Positions 19,005 to 28,394 of a stretch of DNA of 64,000 bases are shown piece by piece. The notes under the pieces are model-generated. The model ran no database searches. It saw only the letters and a list, made by a program, of their open reading frames with translations, and was not told where the DNA came from. The number at the start of each line of letters is the position of its first letter. Position 1 is the stretch's first letter. A program made the translations under genes and the position numbers. This DNA is from Streptomyces sp. B21-083 (GTDB lineage: Bacteria > Actinomycetota > Actinomycetes > Streptomycetales > Streptomycetaceae), in assembly GCF_036898825.1 (NCBI RefSeq), contig NZ_JARUND010000001.1, positions 4,402,001-4,466,000 of the forward strand. The letters run 5' to 3'.

Positions 19005-19943
19005 CTACTTCACGTCGATGAAGTCCGCGGCGGCACTCGAACCCACGGTGGTCGCGGTGCCCGCGAAGACGTAGCGGAAGAACCCGTCGACGGTCGCCTT
19101 GACGGTGGTCTTCAGGTCGCCCGAGGCCGTCGTCTTGATGGTCTTGACGACGGTGTAGGCACTGGCCCCGTTCTTACGGAACTGGAGCTGCACCGGCTGG
19201 GTCGCGTACCCGGTGTAGTTGGGCCCGTCCCAGTTGGCGCGGGTCAGCTTGCCGGTGACCGTGATGGTCGCGTTCTTCCTGACCGGCTCCGGCGTGGCGT
19301 TGACCGTCAGCTTGGAGAGACGGCGCACGGTCGTGGTGCCGAGGTCACGCTGGGACTTGATGCCGATCTTGGACGGGTCGATGGTGTCACCCGAGAGATC
19401 CTGGCCGTTGAGGGCGATGGCGAATGCGCCGGCCGTCCAGACGGCCCCGGCGTTGGCGTTGGTCAGGTCACCCTCGGCCGGATAGATGTCGATGTTTGCC
19501 TTGCAGTTCGCGACCGTCGTCGACGCGGCGGTGCAGGTGGCGGGCTTCTCGCCTTGGAGCGCGTTGAGCGATTCGAGATCTTCGTCGTCAGCACCCGTGT
19601 AGAGGATGGGGCCGCTCATGAAGTCGGAGGCCTTGATGTTGACCTCGGTGCCGTGAGTCAGCGTGTAGGTGACCGGGACGACGACGTGCCCGCCGGCACC
19701 AACGTTGATCGACTTGGCGACCTTGAAGTTGGAGAAGGAGACGTTCAGCTCGTACGGCAGGTCACCATCGACAGGCGACGTGACGAACGCGCTCTTGCCT
19801 CCGTTCCCCAGAAACTTCGCGACGGCCGCGCGGTAGGTGGAGTCTCCGCCGGAAGCGTGGACATCGGCCTGCGCGGCCGGCACAGCGAGAGCGGAGAGGG
19901 CCAGGGCGCCGGAGACGGCAGCCACAGTGGCACGTATACGCAT
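19005..19943 (-). CDS. Secreted Ig-like protein, paralog 1 of 3
   Basis: A 312-residue exported protein. The signal peptide MRIRATVAAVSGALALSALA is nearly identical in the three paralogs (here, 20193 and 28599). The C-terminal 100 residues are a conserved beta-rich domain beginning KLTVNATPEPVRKNATITV and ending in a terminal DFIDVK. The middle is variable, with one Cys pair (CTAASTTVANC). Start ATG 19943 has GGGGAA. No cell-wall sorting signal is present, so it is probably released or loosely wall-bound. The function is unknown. A 36-bp box shared by the paralogs lies about 100 bp upstream. Confidence 0.85.
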   Translation of the reverse strand: MRIRATVAAVSGALALSALAVPAAQADVHASGGDSTYRAAVAKFLGNGGKSAFVTSPVDGDLPYELNVSFSNFKVAKSINVGAGGHVVVPVTYTLTHGTEVNIKASDFMSGPILYTGADDEDLESLNALQGEKPATCTAASTTVANCKANIDIYPAEGDLTNANAGAVWTAGAFAIALNGQDLSGDTIDPSKIGIKSQRDLGTTTVRRLSKLTVNATPEPVRKNATITVTGKLTRANWDGPNYTGYATQPVQLQFRKNGASAYTVVKTIKTTASGDLKTTVKATVDGFFRYVFAGTATTVGSSAAADFIDVK

Positions 19944-20044
19944 GCGTGTTCCCCACATGGAGAAGGGACCCGGCGGCGATCGTCCGCATGGCGGCGCGTA
20001 CTCACCCCGGGACCCAGGTGATCGTGGAGCCTGATGGCCCCCGT

Positions 20045-20080
20045 GATCAGATCCACTACGGGAGTGGTTGGTTGTGCGGA
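20045..20080 (-). promoter_or_regulatory. Shared upstream box of secreted paralogs, copy 1
   Basis: A 36-bp block also found at 21226-21261 and 29513-29548, beginning GATCAGATCC here and containing TGGTTGTGCGGA. It lies the same distance upstream of each paralog and is better conserved than the DNA around it, which suggests a common promoter or operator. Confidence 0.6.
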
Positions 20081-20117
20081 GGGGACGTAATTTTGCACAC
20101 CTCTTGCACACAGACCC

Positions 20118-20154
20118 GCCGCCGACCCGTAGAAAACGGAGGGTCGACGGCGGC
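20118..20154 (-). terminator. Imperfect hairpin after paralog 2
   Basis: GCCGCCG and ACCC (20118-20128) pair with GGGT and CGGCGGC (20141-20154) with a 3-base bulge. It lies about 40 bp beyond the stop of the minus-strand gene ending at 20193. Confidence 0.45.
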
Positions 20155-20192
20155 TGCGTACGTTTCCCAACTAGCAACACATATGCCGGCGG

Positions 20193-21125
20193 CTACTTCA
20201 CATCGACGAAGTCGGGCGTGGCACCGATGGCGCCGGTGGTCGCCGTACCCGTGAAGACGTACCGGAAGTACCCGTCGGAGGCGGCCTTGACGGTGGTCTT
20301 CAGGTCGCCCTTGGTGGTCGCCTTGATGGTCTTGACGACGGTGTAGGCGCTCGTCCCGTTCTTACGGAACTGCAGCTGCACCGGCTGGGTCGCGTACCCG
20401 GTGTAGTTGGCGCCGTCCCAGTTGGCGCGGGTCAGCTTGCCGGTGACCGTGATGGTCGCGTTCTTCCTGACCGGCTCCGGGGTGGCGTTGACCGTCAGCT
20501 TCGCGGCACGCAGGAGGCTGGGACCGGCGAGGCGGTCCTTCTCGACGACGCCGACCTTCGAGGCGTCGAAGTCGTCGCTGCCGAGGTCCTGGCCGTTCCA
20601 TGCCTCCGCGTAGGCGAACGCCTTCCATTTCCCGGCGCTCTCGTTGAACAGGTCTCGGGTCGGGTGGATGACGATCGACTGGGTGCAGTTGGCGACGGTC
20701 GTCGACGCGGCAGTGCAGTGGGCCCAGTCGTCGCCGAACAGCCCGAAGTCGGAATCCATGTACGAGGCGCCGTAGTACAGCTCGACGTCGGTGAAGAAGT
20801 CCTCGGCGGTGATGTCGACGTCGGCGCCGTGGGTCAGCGTGTAGGTGATCGGCACGGTCACCGTGCCGGTGACGCCCGCGACGATCGACTTACCGTTGTT
20901 GATCTTGATGTTGGAGAAGGAGGCGTTCAGGGCGTACGGCGTGCCGGCGTCGTCAGCGACGGCCGAGCTACTGAACGCGGACTTGCCGGGGGCACCCTGG
21001 CCGGCCGCGAGCATCTTGACCGCGTCCACGCGGGACACGGAACCGTCGGCCTGCGCGGCAGGCACGGCAAAGGCGGAGAGGGCCAGGGCGCCGGAGACGG
21101 CGGCCACGGTGGCACGTATGCGCAT
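20193..21125 (-). CDS. Secreted Ig-like protein, paralog 2 of 3
   Basis: A 310-residue exported protein closely related to the gene at 19005: the same signal peptide (MRIRATVAAVSGALALSAFA), a similar layout with a middle Cys pair (CTAASTTVANC), and a C-terminal domain almost identical at DNA level (KLTVNATPEPVRKNATITV, TGYATQPVQLQFRKNG). The two lie in tandem, so recent duplication is clear. ATG 21125 has GGGGAA upstream. Variable N-terminal half with constant signal and C-terminal parts suggests either diversifying selection or domain shuffling. The function is unknown. Confidence 0.85.
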   Translation of the reverse strand: MRIRATVAAVSGALALSAFAVPAAQADGSVSRVDAVKMLAAGQGAPGKSAFSSSAVADDAGTPYALNASFSNIKINNGKSIVAGVTGTVTVPITYTLTHGADVDITAEDFFTDVELYYGASYMDSDFGLFGDDWAHCTAASTTVANCTQSIVIHPTRDLFNESAGKWKAFAYAEAWNGQDLGSDDFDASKVGVVEKDRLAGPSLLRAAKLTVNATPEPVRKNATITVTGKLTRANWDGANYTGYATQPVQLQFRKNGTSAYTVVKTIKATTKGDLKTTVKAASDGYFRYVFTGTATTGAIGATPDFVDVK

Positions 21126-21225
21126 GCGTTTCCCCAAGTGGAGAAAGGGGGCCCGACGGCGGTCGTCCGCACGGCTTGTCGTCACACCGGGGGCCCAAGT
21201 GATCGTTGAGTCAGTTGACCCGCAT

Positions 21226-21261
21226 GCTCAGATCCGTGACGGGCGGGGATGGTTGTACGGA
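21226..21261 (-). promoter_or_regulatory. Shared upstream box of secreted paralogs, copy 2
   Basis: Begins GCTCAGATCCGTGACGG and ends TGGTTGTACGGA, matching copies at 20045 and 29513 at most positions. It sits about 100 bp upstream of paralog 2. Confidence 0.6.
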
Positions 21262-21388
21262 CGGCACGAATTTCGGTTCCGCCTCCTACGTGACGTCCGT
21301 CACTTCCAGCACTCCGTCCGTGGTTTGTCCCGTAAGGGAGAGCGTTCCCTGCGCGACAAACCACGAGACGAGCTCTGTGACCGGTGAC

Positions 21389-22975
21389 CTACACGGCCGG
21401 CCACATGGTGCGGCTAGCGGCCAGTCCACCCTTGCCGTCACCGGGATAGAACCGCAGATCTCCAGCGGTACGCATAGCGGCGATGTCGGCCTTACCGTCA
21501 CCATTGAAGTCGCCGCCCAGGACAGGACGTTCACTCGTCCACGTCTTGTCGGGCCACATGGAGCGAGGCTGGTCGAAGGAACCGTCGGCCTTGCCCAGGT
21601 AGAGATGCAGGGCGCCATCGGCGGCGACAGCTGCGATGTCATCCCTGCCGTCCCCATTGAAGTCAGCTGTGGCGATGTGCTTCTTCTTCCACGTCTTGTC
21701 GGGCCACATCACCTTCTTCTGGTTGACGAGATTGCCGTCGGCGTCCCTCTTGTACGTGTACAGCGAGCCATCAGGCCACTGGAAGAGAACGGTGTCGCGG
21801 CCGGTGGCACCTGTCCGCATCCGGGCGGCGGGCAGCGCGTTCTTCCATGTGGCGTCCGCCCACAGCGTGCTGGCCCCGTAGCCGAGGAGAACGTTGGGGT
21901 TTCCCCACAGCTCACGTCGCTTCACCAGGTGCAAGGTGCCGTCGTCCCTCGCACCAACCATCTCGATGCCTTTGCCCTCGTCGAAGTCACCGGCGACGAA
22001 CTGCCGGCCAACGAGCGAACCGGCGTTGCTCTGCAACTGGCCGAATTCGAGGGTGCCGTCCGGTCGCCCGTAGAAGACCTCCACTTCTCCACTCGTCATG
22101 AGGGAAGCAACGTCCGTACGACCGTCGCCGTTGAAGTCGGCCGCCGACATCGCATCGGTGACGTGCGCTTTCCGGGACGTGAGGCGAACCTGCTGCACCC
22201 AACTCACGACGTCGTCGACGCGTGTGGCGAGAGCACCGGTGCGTGTCTCGTCGGAGTTGAAGCAGCCGCCGCCCCATGAGGCAGTAACCACCCCGACCAC
22301 TTTGTCGTCGCGAAGCACCGGGGCGCCCGCGTCGCCCCGGCAGAGGGCGGCCCCTCCAGCCGCCGTGGGCGAGATGGCAAGGGTGGACGGGTTCACGGTG
22401 TCCACACCGAAGGCACCGGTATGCGCGCGGCCTGGGACCCATTCGTCCTTCGTGCGCCCGAAACCAACCGCCCTCAACTGCTCGCCCTGGGCTGTCTCAC
22501 CGTTCCCGACACCTACCGGCAATTCGTCCGGGAAGGGTCCGTCGAGCGGATTCTGAGTCGTGGTCGCGTTGTCGATTCGGGCCATGACCAGGTCACGATC
22601 CGGATGCGGGACCAGTTGCAGGACTTTCTGCTTGGCTGTCTGCGCGGCCGTGGGGTGATCGGCTCCGAGGGTCACGACGGTGGTGTCCGCCGGCGCTCCC
22701 GCCGCGATCTTGAAGCCCTGTTGAGGATCGGCCGCGAAGCAACTGGCAGCAGTGAGCACCCACTGCTGGTCGACCAGCGTGCCGGAGCAACTCCGCTCCC
22801 TGTCGGTACCGGTCCCGATGTGAAGCTTGACGGCGAACTGGTCCTCGGTGTCGCCGACTTGGCCGCCTGTGACCGACTGCGCCGCCGGTGCGACCAACAG
22901 GCTGGTCGTGAGGCCGGCCGCCAGGAATCCAGTAGTCCACACCGTGCGCGTCCTGCGCGGGCGGGCGTTCATCAT
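21389..22975 (-). CDS. Secreted trypsin-fold pseudoprotease with FG-GAP repeats
   Basis: A 528-residue exported protein: signal peptide to about residue 34, an S1 trypsin-like domain at 35-275, then FG-GAP/VCBS repeats with Ca2+-binding loops (DFNGDGRTDV, DFNGDGRDDI, DFNGDGKADI). Two triad positions are changed. The His of LTAAHC is Ser 78 (WVLTAASCF), and the nucleophile of GDSGGP is Ala 216 (CRGDAGAP); only Asp 128 (HPDRDLV) remains. Peptidase activity is therefore unlikely, and a binding role is more probable. Paired Cys around both motifs are kept, so the fold should be intact. It is followed on the same strand by paralog 2 and preceded by the small secreted gene at 23121. Confidence 0.9.
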   Translation of the reverse strand: MMNARPRRTRTVWTTGFLAAGLTTSLLVAPAAQSVTGGQVGDTEDQFAVKLHIGTGTDRERSCSGTLVDQQWVLTAASCFAADPQQGFKIAAGAPADTTVVTLGADHPTAAQTAKQKVLQLVPHPDRDLVMARIDNATTTQNPLDGPFPDELPVGVGNGETAQGEQLRAVGFGRTKDEWVPGRAHTGAFGVDTVNPSTLAISPTAAGGAALCRGDAGAPVLRDDKVVGVVTASWGGGCFNSDETRTGALATRVDDVVSWVQQVRLTSRKAHVTDAMSAADFNGDGRTDVASLMTSGEVEVFYGRPDGTLEFGQLQSNAGSLVGRQFVAGDFDEGKGIEMVGARDDGTLHLVKRRELWGNPNVLLGYGASTLWADATWKNALPAARMRTGATGRDTVLFQWPDGSLYTYKRDADGNLVNQKKVMWPDKTWKKKHIATADFNGDGRDDIAAVAADGALHLYLGKADGSFDQPRSMWPDKTWTSERPVLGGDFNGDGKADIAAMRTAGDLRFYPGDGKGGLAASRTMWPAV

Positions 22976-23120
22976 GTTCCCCTCGAATCACAAAGTTTGT
23001 TCTGCGTGTGCAGAAGAGCCTGTCGATCACGTGCGTTGTTTCGCACACGGCCGTGGGCAGTCATCGGTAGGCCTTCTGTCACCCGTACTCCCCGCCCCCC
23101 TGCCCGAGTCGGGCAGCGGA

Positions 23121-23627
23121 TCAGCCAGTCACTCGAAGCTCGACGAGCACCGACCTGGCACCCCCTGGGGCGGCTTCTCCGACCGACTCGGTCTGGTCCT
23201 TGGCTACGTCGACCGTCGTGGTCCGGCCGTTGGCGGTGAGGTCAGCGCTGATCGGGTGATCCGCGGCCTGCATCGCGAAGACCCTGGGAAGTTCCAGGGT
23301 GAGGCGGCCTGTCTTACCAAGAGCCTTGAAGCAGTAGGTTCCCTCGCGACCGACGGAATCGTCCGCGACAGCCAGAACCCGGATTTGCTGGGCGGCCGAA
23401 TCGCACTCGGCCAGCAGGATGCGGCCGTCACCCTTCTTCAACTTGATGCCTTTTTCCGTCAGGATTCGGCTGGCACCCGGGTAGTCGAAGTTCTCGATGG
23501 CCACAGGCGGAGCCTCAGAAGTCGGAGGCTGAGTTGGATCGTCAGCAGAAGCAATGGTGACGCCAGCCAGGATCGCAAGGAATCCCAGGATTCCAGAAAC
23601 GGCGAGACTTCGAGCACGGAAAGGCAA
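23121..23627 (-). CDS. Small secreted protein of unknown function
   Basis: A 168-residue protein with a signal peptide (residues 1-28, SLAVSGILGFLAILAGVTIASA) and a compact beta-rich body containing two Cys (LLAECDSAAQ and GTYCFKALGKTG) likely to form a disulphide. It contains FDYPGASRILTEKGIKLKKG, a pattern I recall from streptomycete secreted proteins encoded beside trypsin-like/FG-GAP genes, but no function is known. It lies 145 bp upstream of the pseudoprotease gene on the same strand and is divergent from the polymorphic toxin gene. A co-secreted partner of one of these is a reasonable guess. Confidence 0.75.
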   Translation of the reverse strand: MPFRARSLAVSGILGFLAILAGVTIASADDPTQPPTSEAPPVAIENFDYPGASRILTEKGIKLKKGDGRILLAECDSAAQQIRVLAVADDSVGREGTYCFKALGKTGRLTLELPRVFAMQAADHPISADLTANGRTTTVDVAKDQTESVGEAAPGGARSVLVELRVTG

Positions 23628-24057
23628 CGCAAAACCCCCTCAGGCAAAGGGAATCCCGAGCAGGGCCCTCGCCAAGACGCAAACGAAACAGTGAATTCCC
23701 CACACGAGCACAGGGGGCATGAGCCATGACCTTTGCTGCTACCACGACGATCCGGGGGAAGAAGGGCCAGGTCAGCGGAACCCTCTTCGTGAGCGCCCCA
23801 CCCGGATGGGCAAAGCAAACGCAAAGGCAGAACACACCATAACCGCAACTTTAGAGACCGTCAACACCTTTCCTTCACGACGCCGCGCACGCAACACAAA
23901 AACACCCAGAACGGCTTTTTACGGCTAAATTACTCACTCGTTCATTCGTCAGCCAACTATCTGACTCGATCGCCGAGATTGCGGAAGCTATGCTCGCCAC
24001 TCCCATATTCGGCGACACACACTCGGGGGCGTCGCCGATGACTTAGACAGGTACTCA
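23628..24057. other. Gene-free divergent promoter region, AT-richer than surroundings
   Basis: 430 bp between the small secreted gene (minus) and the polymorphic toxin gene (plus). It has clearly more A and T than neighbouring DNA, especially from 23820 to 24010. A short open frame inside it shows no codon bias. It probably holds the promoters of both transcripts; I see no convincing operator. Confidence 0.6.
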
Positions 24058-27000
24058 GTGAATCGAAGAACTGACCAGTTCGATACTGCCGGTAAAGCGG
24101 CACATCTGATACGCAGAACGGCGTTGAGTCTGCTGCCTTTGGCCTTGGGTGCCAGCCTGCTCAGCTCCCCTCCTTCTTCTGCTGCTGAACTGCCCGAGGG
24201 AGCAGCAAGTTCCGTCACCGCGTCGGAAGTGGCCTCGGCCGACCGCAGCATGGTCGTCGACTATTGGCGAGGCGGTGGGCCCATCGTCAAGGAGGCGGCG
24301 CAGGCCGCACTGACCGGAAGCAACGCCGACGTGGCAGCCTTCCTCGTGGTAGCGGACGACCTAACCTTCCAGGACCAGCGGGTCACCGTCGCTCGGATCG
24401 CTTCGGTGGGCGGTCCTGAGCTGTTGACCGCAGCTCGCACAGCTCTGTTCGGTACCCCTGAGGCACTGTGGGACTTCCTACACGAGGGCTCGGAGGCACG
24501 GTCAGAGCAGGATAATCGAGTGCGGGTCGCCCAAATCATGGGCACAAGCGGGCCGAACGTCCAGGACGCTGGCAACGCCGCACTCGACGGCACGCCCGAC
24601 GACGTCCTGAAATTCCTCCGCGAGGGCCAGTACAAGCAACGCGAGCAGGACGAGCGTGTCCAGGTGGCCCAGATCATGGGTACGGGCGGCACCAACGTGC
24701 AACTCGCTGCACGCCTCGCGCTGAACGGCAGCGCCGCCGACATCCGGGAGTTCCTGGATGTCGGCCAGTACGTCGCGCTCGCTAAGGACCAGGAACACGC
24801 TACCGTCGCGCAACTCGCCCAACAGGCGAAGGAAGCCGGCAAGCTCGCCGCCAAAGAAACGGCGGCGGCGAAGGCTGAGTCCGCCAAGGCCGTGCAGGCC
24901 TCGCAGCTCGCCAAGGAAGCCGCGCTGAAGGCCGCCACTGAAGCCGAGGCAGCCAAGGGCGACACTGCCAAGGCCGCGAGCGCCGCAGGTCGGGCAGCCT
25001 CCGCAGCGACCCAGGCTGCCGCCTCCGCACAGACTGCGATCGAGGCCTCCCGCGCCGCGAACAGCTCGGCACGTGTCGCCGCGAACGCCGCCTCCCAGGC
25101 GGCCGCGGCTGCAGCCGGCGCCTCCCAGGCCGCATCCAAGGCACGTAACGCCGCCGCCGACGCGGCGGTGGACGCAAACAGCGCTCAGGCTGCAAGGCAA
25201 GCCGCTGAGACCGCCCGTACGGCAGCCAAGGGTGCCGACCTCGCCGCCGACGCCGCCGACCAGGCGGCCATTGCGGCCGACGAGGCAGGCAAGGCCGCCC
25301 ACTCTGCCGCGAGTGCGGGCGCCAACGCACAACTCGCCGCCGACGCCGCAGTCGAGGCCAGTGGCTACGCCGGCCAGTCCAGCGCCGCTGCCGCAGAGGC
25401 ACGCGCCGCAGCCGCCACCGCCCGGCGCCATGCCGCCGAGGCAAACCGTGCCGCTGCCGCCGCCGAGGCTCTGGCAGCAAAGGCCGCCAAGGCGGCCCGC
25501 GAGGCGGGAGTAGCCGCCAGGTCGGCGGCCACGCACGCGAACAACGCGGCCACCTTCGCTGAGGAAGCGGCTGCGGACGCGGGCAACGCCGCGAAGGCCG
25601 CAGGCCGTTCCACGAACCACGCCAAAGCGGCCACCGATGCCGCAAACGTGGCCAGCGCCGCCGTGGCCACGGCCCAGGACATCTACAAGATCGCCCGCGA
25701 GGTGGAGGCCGAGGAACTGCTCGGCCGTACCAACGCCGGCATCGAGCGCGCCCGGGACGACCAGGCGGCAGCCAGCGCCCGTACGACCGGACAGGCCGCG
25801 CTGGAGCAGGCGGTCAAGGACCGGGAAACCGAGCGGAACCGGCTGGTCGCCGAGGCAGCGAAGCCCGAAGCAGCCCTGTCCACCATCGCCGCCCAGGGTC
25901 GCAAGTTGGCCGTCCTGGTGATGCAGAACGGCACGGCCTGGGGGCGGGCCGCCGCCGAGTACGCCCTCACCGGCACCGACGACGTTGTCATCGACTACCT
26001 CCGCAACGGCTGGACGACCGCCAAGGAGGGTGACGACCGCTCCTATGTCGAGCGCTTGGCGGAGGAGAGTGAGACCGAGGAGGTACGGAACGCCGCCGAG
26101 GTCGCCCTCGACGGCAACGCCGCCACCGTCACGGAGTTCATCGACAACGGGCAGTACAAGGTCGCCGCGCAGAGCATGCGAGTCGCCATCGCTCGAGTGA
26201 TCGGCGATGCAGGCCCCGTCCTCAAGGAGTCCGGCCTCGCTGCTCTCAACTCGGACGACACCAAGAAGTTCAGCAAGTTCCTGACCAGAACTCAGTTCAC
26301 CGCGCGGACGCAGGACGAGCGGGTCCGTGCGGCACAGTTGTTCGACACCGGCAGTCCGGAGGTGAAATCGGCAGCCCGGATCGCCCTGGAGGCCTCACCC
26401 CAGTCACTGCACACCTTCATCGTCTCCGGCCAGTACAAGGCCCAGCGCAAGGACTACTTGGCCGCCACCCACGTGGCCCAGATCCAGAAGATGATCTCGG
26501 ACGCGGCGAAGGTCGCGGCAACCGCGCAGCAGAACGCCGCCACCGCCCAGAAAGTAGCCGCAACCGCGCGCAAGGCAGCCGCCGAGGCCACCGAGTGGGC
26601 GAAGAAAGCAAGCGACTCCTCGGCCAAGGCCAAGACGTACGCCGACGAAGCTGCTCAGCACGCCAAAGCCGCCGAGGCCTCCGCAGCAAGTGCCGCCGCA
26701 TCCGCGAAGACGGCTCGGAACGCGGCCGATAGTTCGGACGCAGCGGCTTCCGACGCCGCCAGGTCGGCGGCCGACGCCACGCTCTCCTCGGAGATAGCTC
26801 AGGCCAGCGCCTCCACGGCATGGCACTACGCCGACGAGGCGAAGCAATCAGCCGTCGACGCGGGCAAAGACGCGGAAGCCGCGCTGAAGGCGTCCACCGA
26901 GGCGTTCACCATCGCGGTCCAGAAGGAGCGGGAGGAAGCCGAAGCTCGGCGCAAGGCCGCCGTCGCGGCCAAGGAAAAGGCGAAGAACGACGCGGGCGCC

Positions 27001-28089
27001 CAAGCTCGCCAGCTCTACCACTGCCAGCAGGGCTTCGTCCCGTGCGACCCCGAGGGCTTCGCCCGCTGGTGCCAGCAGAGCGAGATTTACTGCGACATCC
27101 TGGCCTACGGCGAGGAACTCGGCGCCGCGGCAGAGCAACTCTGGAATATCGAGAAGGAAATCCTCGGCCTGGGACAGTTCGAAGCCTGCATACAGGAAAA
27201 GGATTTCGAAAACTGCGGCAGCCTCGCGGCGGACGCGCTCGGCGGCGCCAAATTCAGAGCCCTGGAAAAGGCCTACGACAAACTGAAGTTGCTGAAGCGC
27301 GTCTGCCGCACTAAATGCTTCCCGGCCGGCACCAAGGTCCTCATGGGAGACGGCTCCAGGAAGAGCATCGAGGATATCCATCCAGGTGATCGCGTACTGG
27401 CCACGGAGCCGGTCTCCGGACGGACAGCCGTCAGCGAGGTGACCCGCCAGATCGTCACCGGGGACGACAAGTACTTCAACGAGCTGACGATCACCACCCG
27501 CACCGGCGCCGAGAAGCTCACCGCGACCTACGAACACCCGTTCTGGAGCCCGTCGCGGCAGGGCTGGATAGAGGCAGGCGCACTGACGTCGGGCACGACA
27601 CTCCTGACCAGCGACAAGTCAACGGTCCAGGTACAGAAGAACCGCTCCTTTATCCACCGGCAGACCACCTACAACCTCACCATCGCGGACATCCACACGT
27701 ACTATGTGCTCGCCGGGTCCACTCCGATTCTCGTTCACAACAGCGGAGGCCACACTCCAGCCGAGGGGATGGTCACTGTTGGCCGCTGGATGTCGTCGGC
27801 AGAGCATCAGGCGATGACGGAGACGGGAAAGGTGCAGCGCGGTGGAGGTGGCTTCACTTACGTCGTGTATCCGGCAAGTCGAGACGCGTACATATCTGCG
27901 CGCCCCGGATCCGTGTACGTAGAATTCGACGTCCCAAAGTCGACACTTATTCCCGGCGGCAGGCCAGGGGACTTCAAGATGTCAGACTCCGATACAATCT
28001 TCGCTCGACTGGCAGCAAAAAAGGGGAACCCTGTCCCTCAACTCCCCGAGGCGAAGAACGTCCAGATGGGAGGCTGGGGATGTCCCTAG
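24058..28089 (+). CDS. Secreted polymorphic toxin: ALF repeats, Ala-rich coils, Hint domain, TreTu-like tip
   Basis: 1343 residues. A signal peptide (about 18-45, RRTALSLLPLALGASLLSS) is followed by ALF-type helical repeats of roughly 40 residues (VRVAQIMGTSGPNVQDAGNA) at 65-245 and again at 610-790. Long Ala/Lys/Glu-rich coiled stretches lie at 250-560 and 800-970. A Hint autoprocessing domain runs from Cys 1087 (CFPAGTKVLMGDG) to His-Asn 1227-1228 (PILVHN), followed by Ser. The 115-residue tip starts near VGRWMSSAEHQAMTETGKVQ and contains GSVYVEFDVP, resembling TreTu ADP-ribosyltransferase toxins that modify EF-Tu; this is recognition from memory. The Hint domain should release the tip after export. 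GTG 24058 is the likely start. The immunity gene overlaps the 3' end by 10 bp. Confidence 0.9.
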   Translation: MNRRTDQFDTAGKAAHLIRRTALSLLPLALGASLLSSPPSSAAELPEGAASSVTASEVASADRSMVVDYWRGGGPIVKEAAQAALTGSNADVAAFLVVADDLTFQDQRVTVARIASVGGPELLTAARTALFGTPEALWDFLHEGSEARSEQDNRVRVAQIMGTSGPNVQDAGNAALDGTPDDVLKFLREGQYKQREQDERVQVAQIMGTGGTNVQLAARLALNGSAADIREFLDVGQYVALAKDQEHATVAQLAQQAKEAGKLAAKETAAAKAESAKAVQASQLAKEAALKAATEAEAAKGDTAKAASAAGRAASAATQAAASAQTAIEASRAANSSARVAANAASQAAAAAAGASQAASKARNAAADAAVDANSAQAARQAAETARTAAKGADLAADAADQAAIAADEAGKAAHSAASAGANAQLAADAAVEASGYAGQSSAAAAEARAAAATARRHAAEANRAAAAAEALAAKAAKAAREAGVAARSAATHANNAATFAEEAAADAGNAAKAAGRSTNHAKAATDAANVASAAVATAQDIYKIAREVEAEELLGRTNAGIERARDDQAAASARTTGQAALEQAVKDRETERNRLVAEAAKPEAALSTIAAQGRKLAVLVMQNGTAWGRAAAEYALTGTDDVVIDYLRNGWTTAKEGDDRSYVERLAEESETEEVRNAAEVALDGNAATVTEFIDNGQYKVAAQSMRVAIARVIGDAGPVLKESGLAALNSDDTKKFSKFLTRTQFTARTQDERVRAAQLFDTGSPEVKSAARIALEASPQSLHTFIVSGQYKAQRKDYLAATHVAQIQKMISDAAKVAATAQQNAATAQKVAATARKAAAEATEWAKKASDSSAKAKTYADEAAQHAKAAEASAASAAASAKTARNAADSSDAAASDAARSAADATLSSEIAQASASTAWHYADEAKQSAVDAGKDAEAALKASTEAFTIAVQKEREEAEARRKAAVAAKEKAKNDAGAQARQLYHCQQGFVPCDPEGFARWCQQSEIYCDILAYGEELGAAAEQLWNIEKEILGLGQFEACIQEKDFENCGSLAADALGGAKFRALEKAYDKLKLLKRVCRTKCFPAGTKVLMGDGSRKSIEDIHPGDRVLATEPVSGRTAVSEVTRQIVTGDDKYFNELTITTRTGAEKLTATYEHPFWSPSRQGWIEAGALTSGTTLLTSDKSTVQVQKNRSFIHRQTTYNLTIADIHTYYVLAGSTPILVHNSGGHTPAEGMVTVGRWMSSAEHQAMTETGKVQRGGGGFTYVVYPASRDAYISARPGSVYVEFDVPKSTLIPGGRPGDFKMSDSDTIFARLAAKKGNPVPQLPEAKNVQMGGWGCP

Positions 28090-28394
28090 GCCGCGCGCTA
28101 CTGGAGCGCACCCAAGAGTGGATTGGTCGGGAAATTCACAGAAACAACACTCTGCGGGAGATTTCACAGATAGAGATATTCCCTAGCGAGGGAGAACCAA
28201 GATCTGTGAGTTGGACCCTCGATGGCGCCAATTTCATGGCCCAAGTAGTCGTGTGGAATAGCGGAGAATTCGAGGAAGATCTCGCGAATGTTAAAACCGG
28301 CCAGGTTCAGACACGAAGCGGCCACCTGGCGTCCATCGATGATCTTGAATCCCGCCTAATGGTCGCTCGCGATTGGGCTATCCAGGATATTTAA
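28080..28394 (+). CDS. Probable immunity protein (TriTu-like)
   Basis: A 104-residue cytoplasmic protein starting inside the last codons of the toxin gene (ATG 28080, toxin stop 28087-28089), the arrangement expected for an immunity gene. It is acidic, with a beta-rich middle (SVSWTLDGANFMAQVVVWNSG) and a helical C-terminus (DDLESRLMVARDWAIQDI). The DNA is markedly lower in GC than its surroundings, as is common for swapped toxin tips and their immunity genes. Assignment to the TriTu family is from recall and position; binding to the tip is inferred. Confidence 0.75.
   Translation: MSLGRALLERTQEWIGREIHRNNTLREISQIEIFPSEGEPRSVSWTLDGANFMAQVVVWNSGEFEEDLANVKTGQVQTRSGHLASIDDLESRLMVARDWAIQDI

Noticed and set aside
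23719..23928. Short plus-strand frame before the toxin gene
   Set aside because: No codon bias, no ribosome site, and it lies in an AT-rich promoter region.
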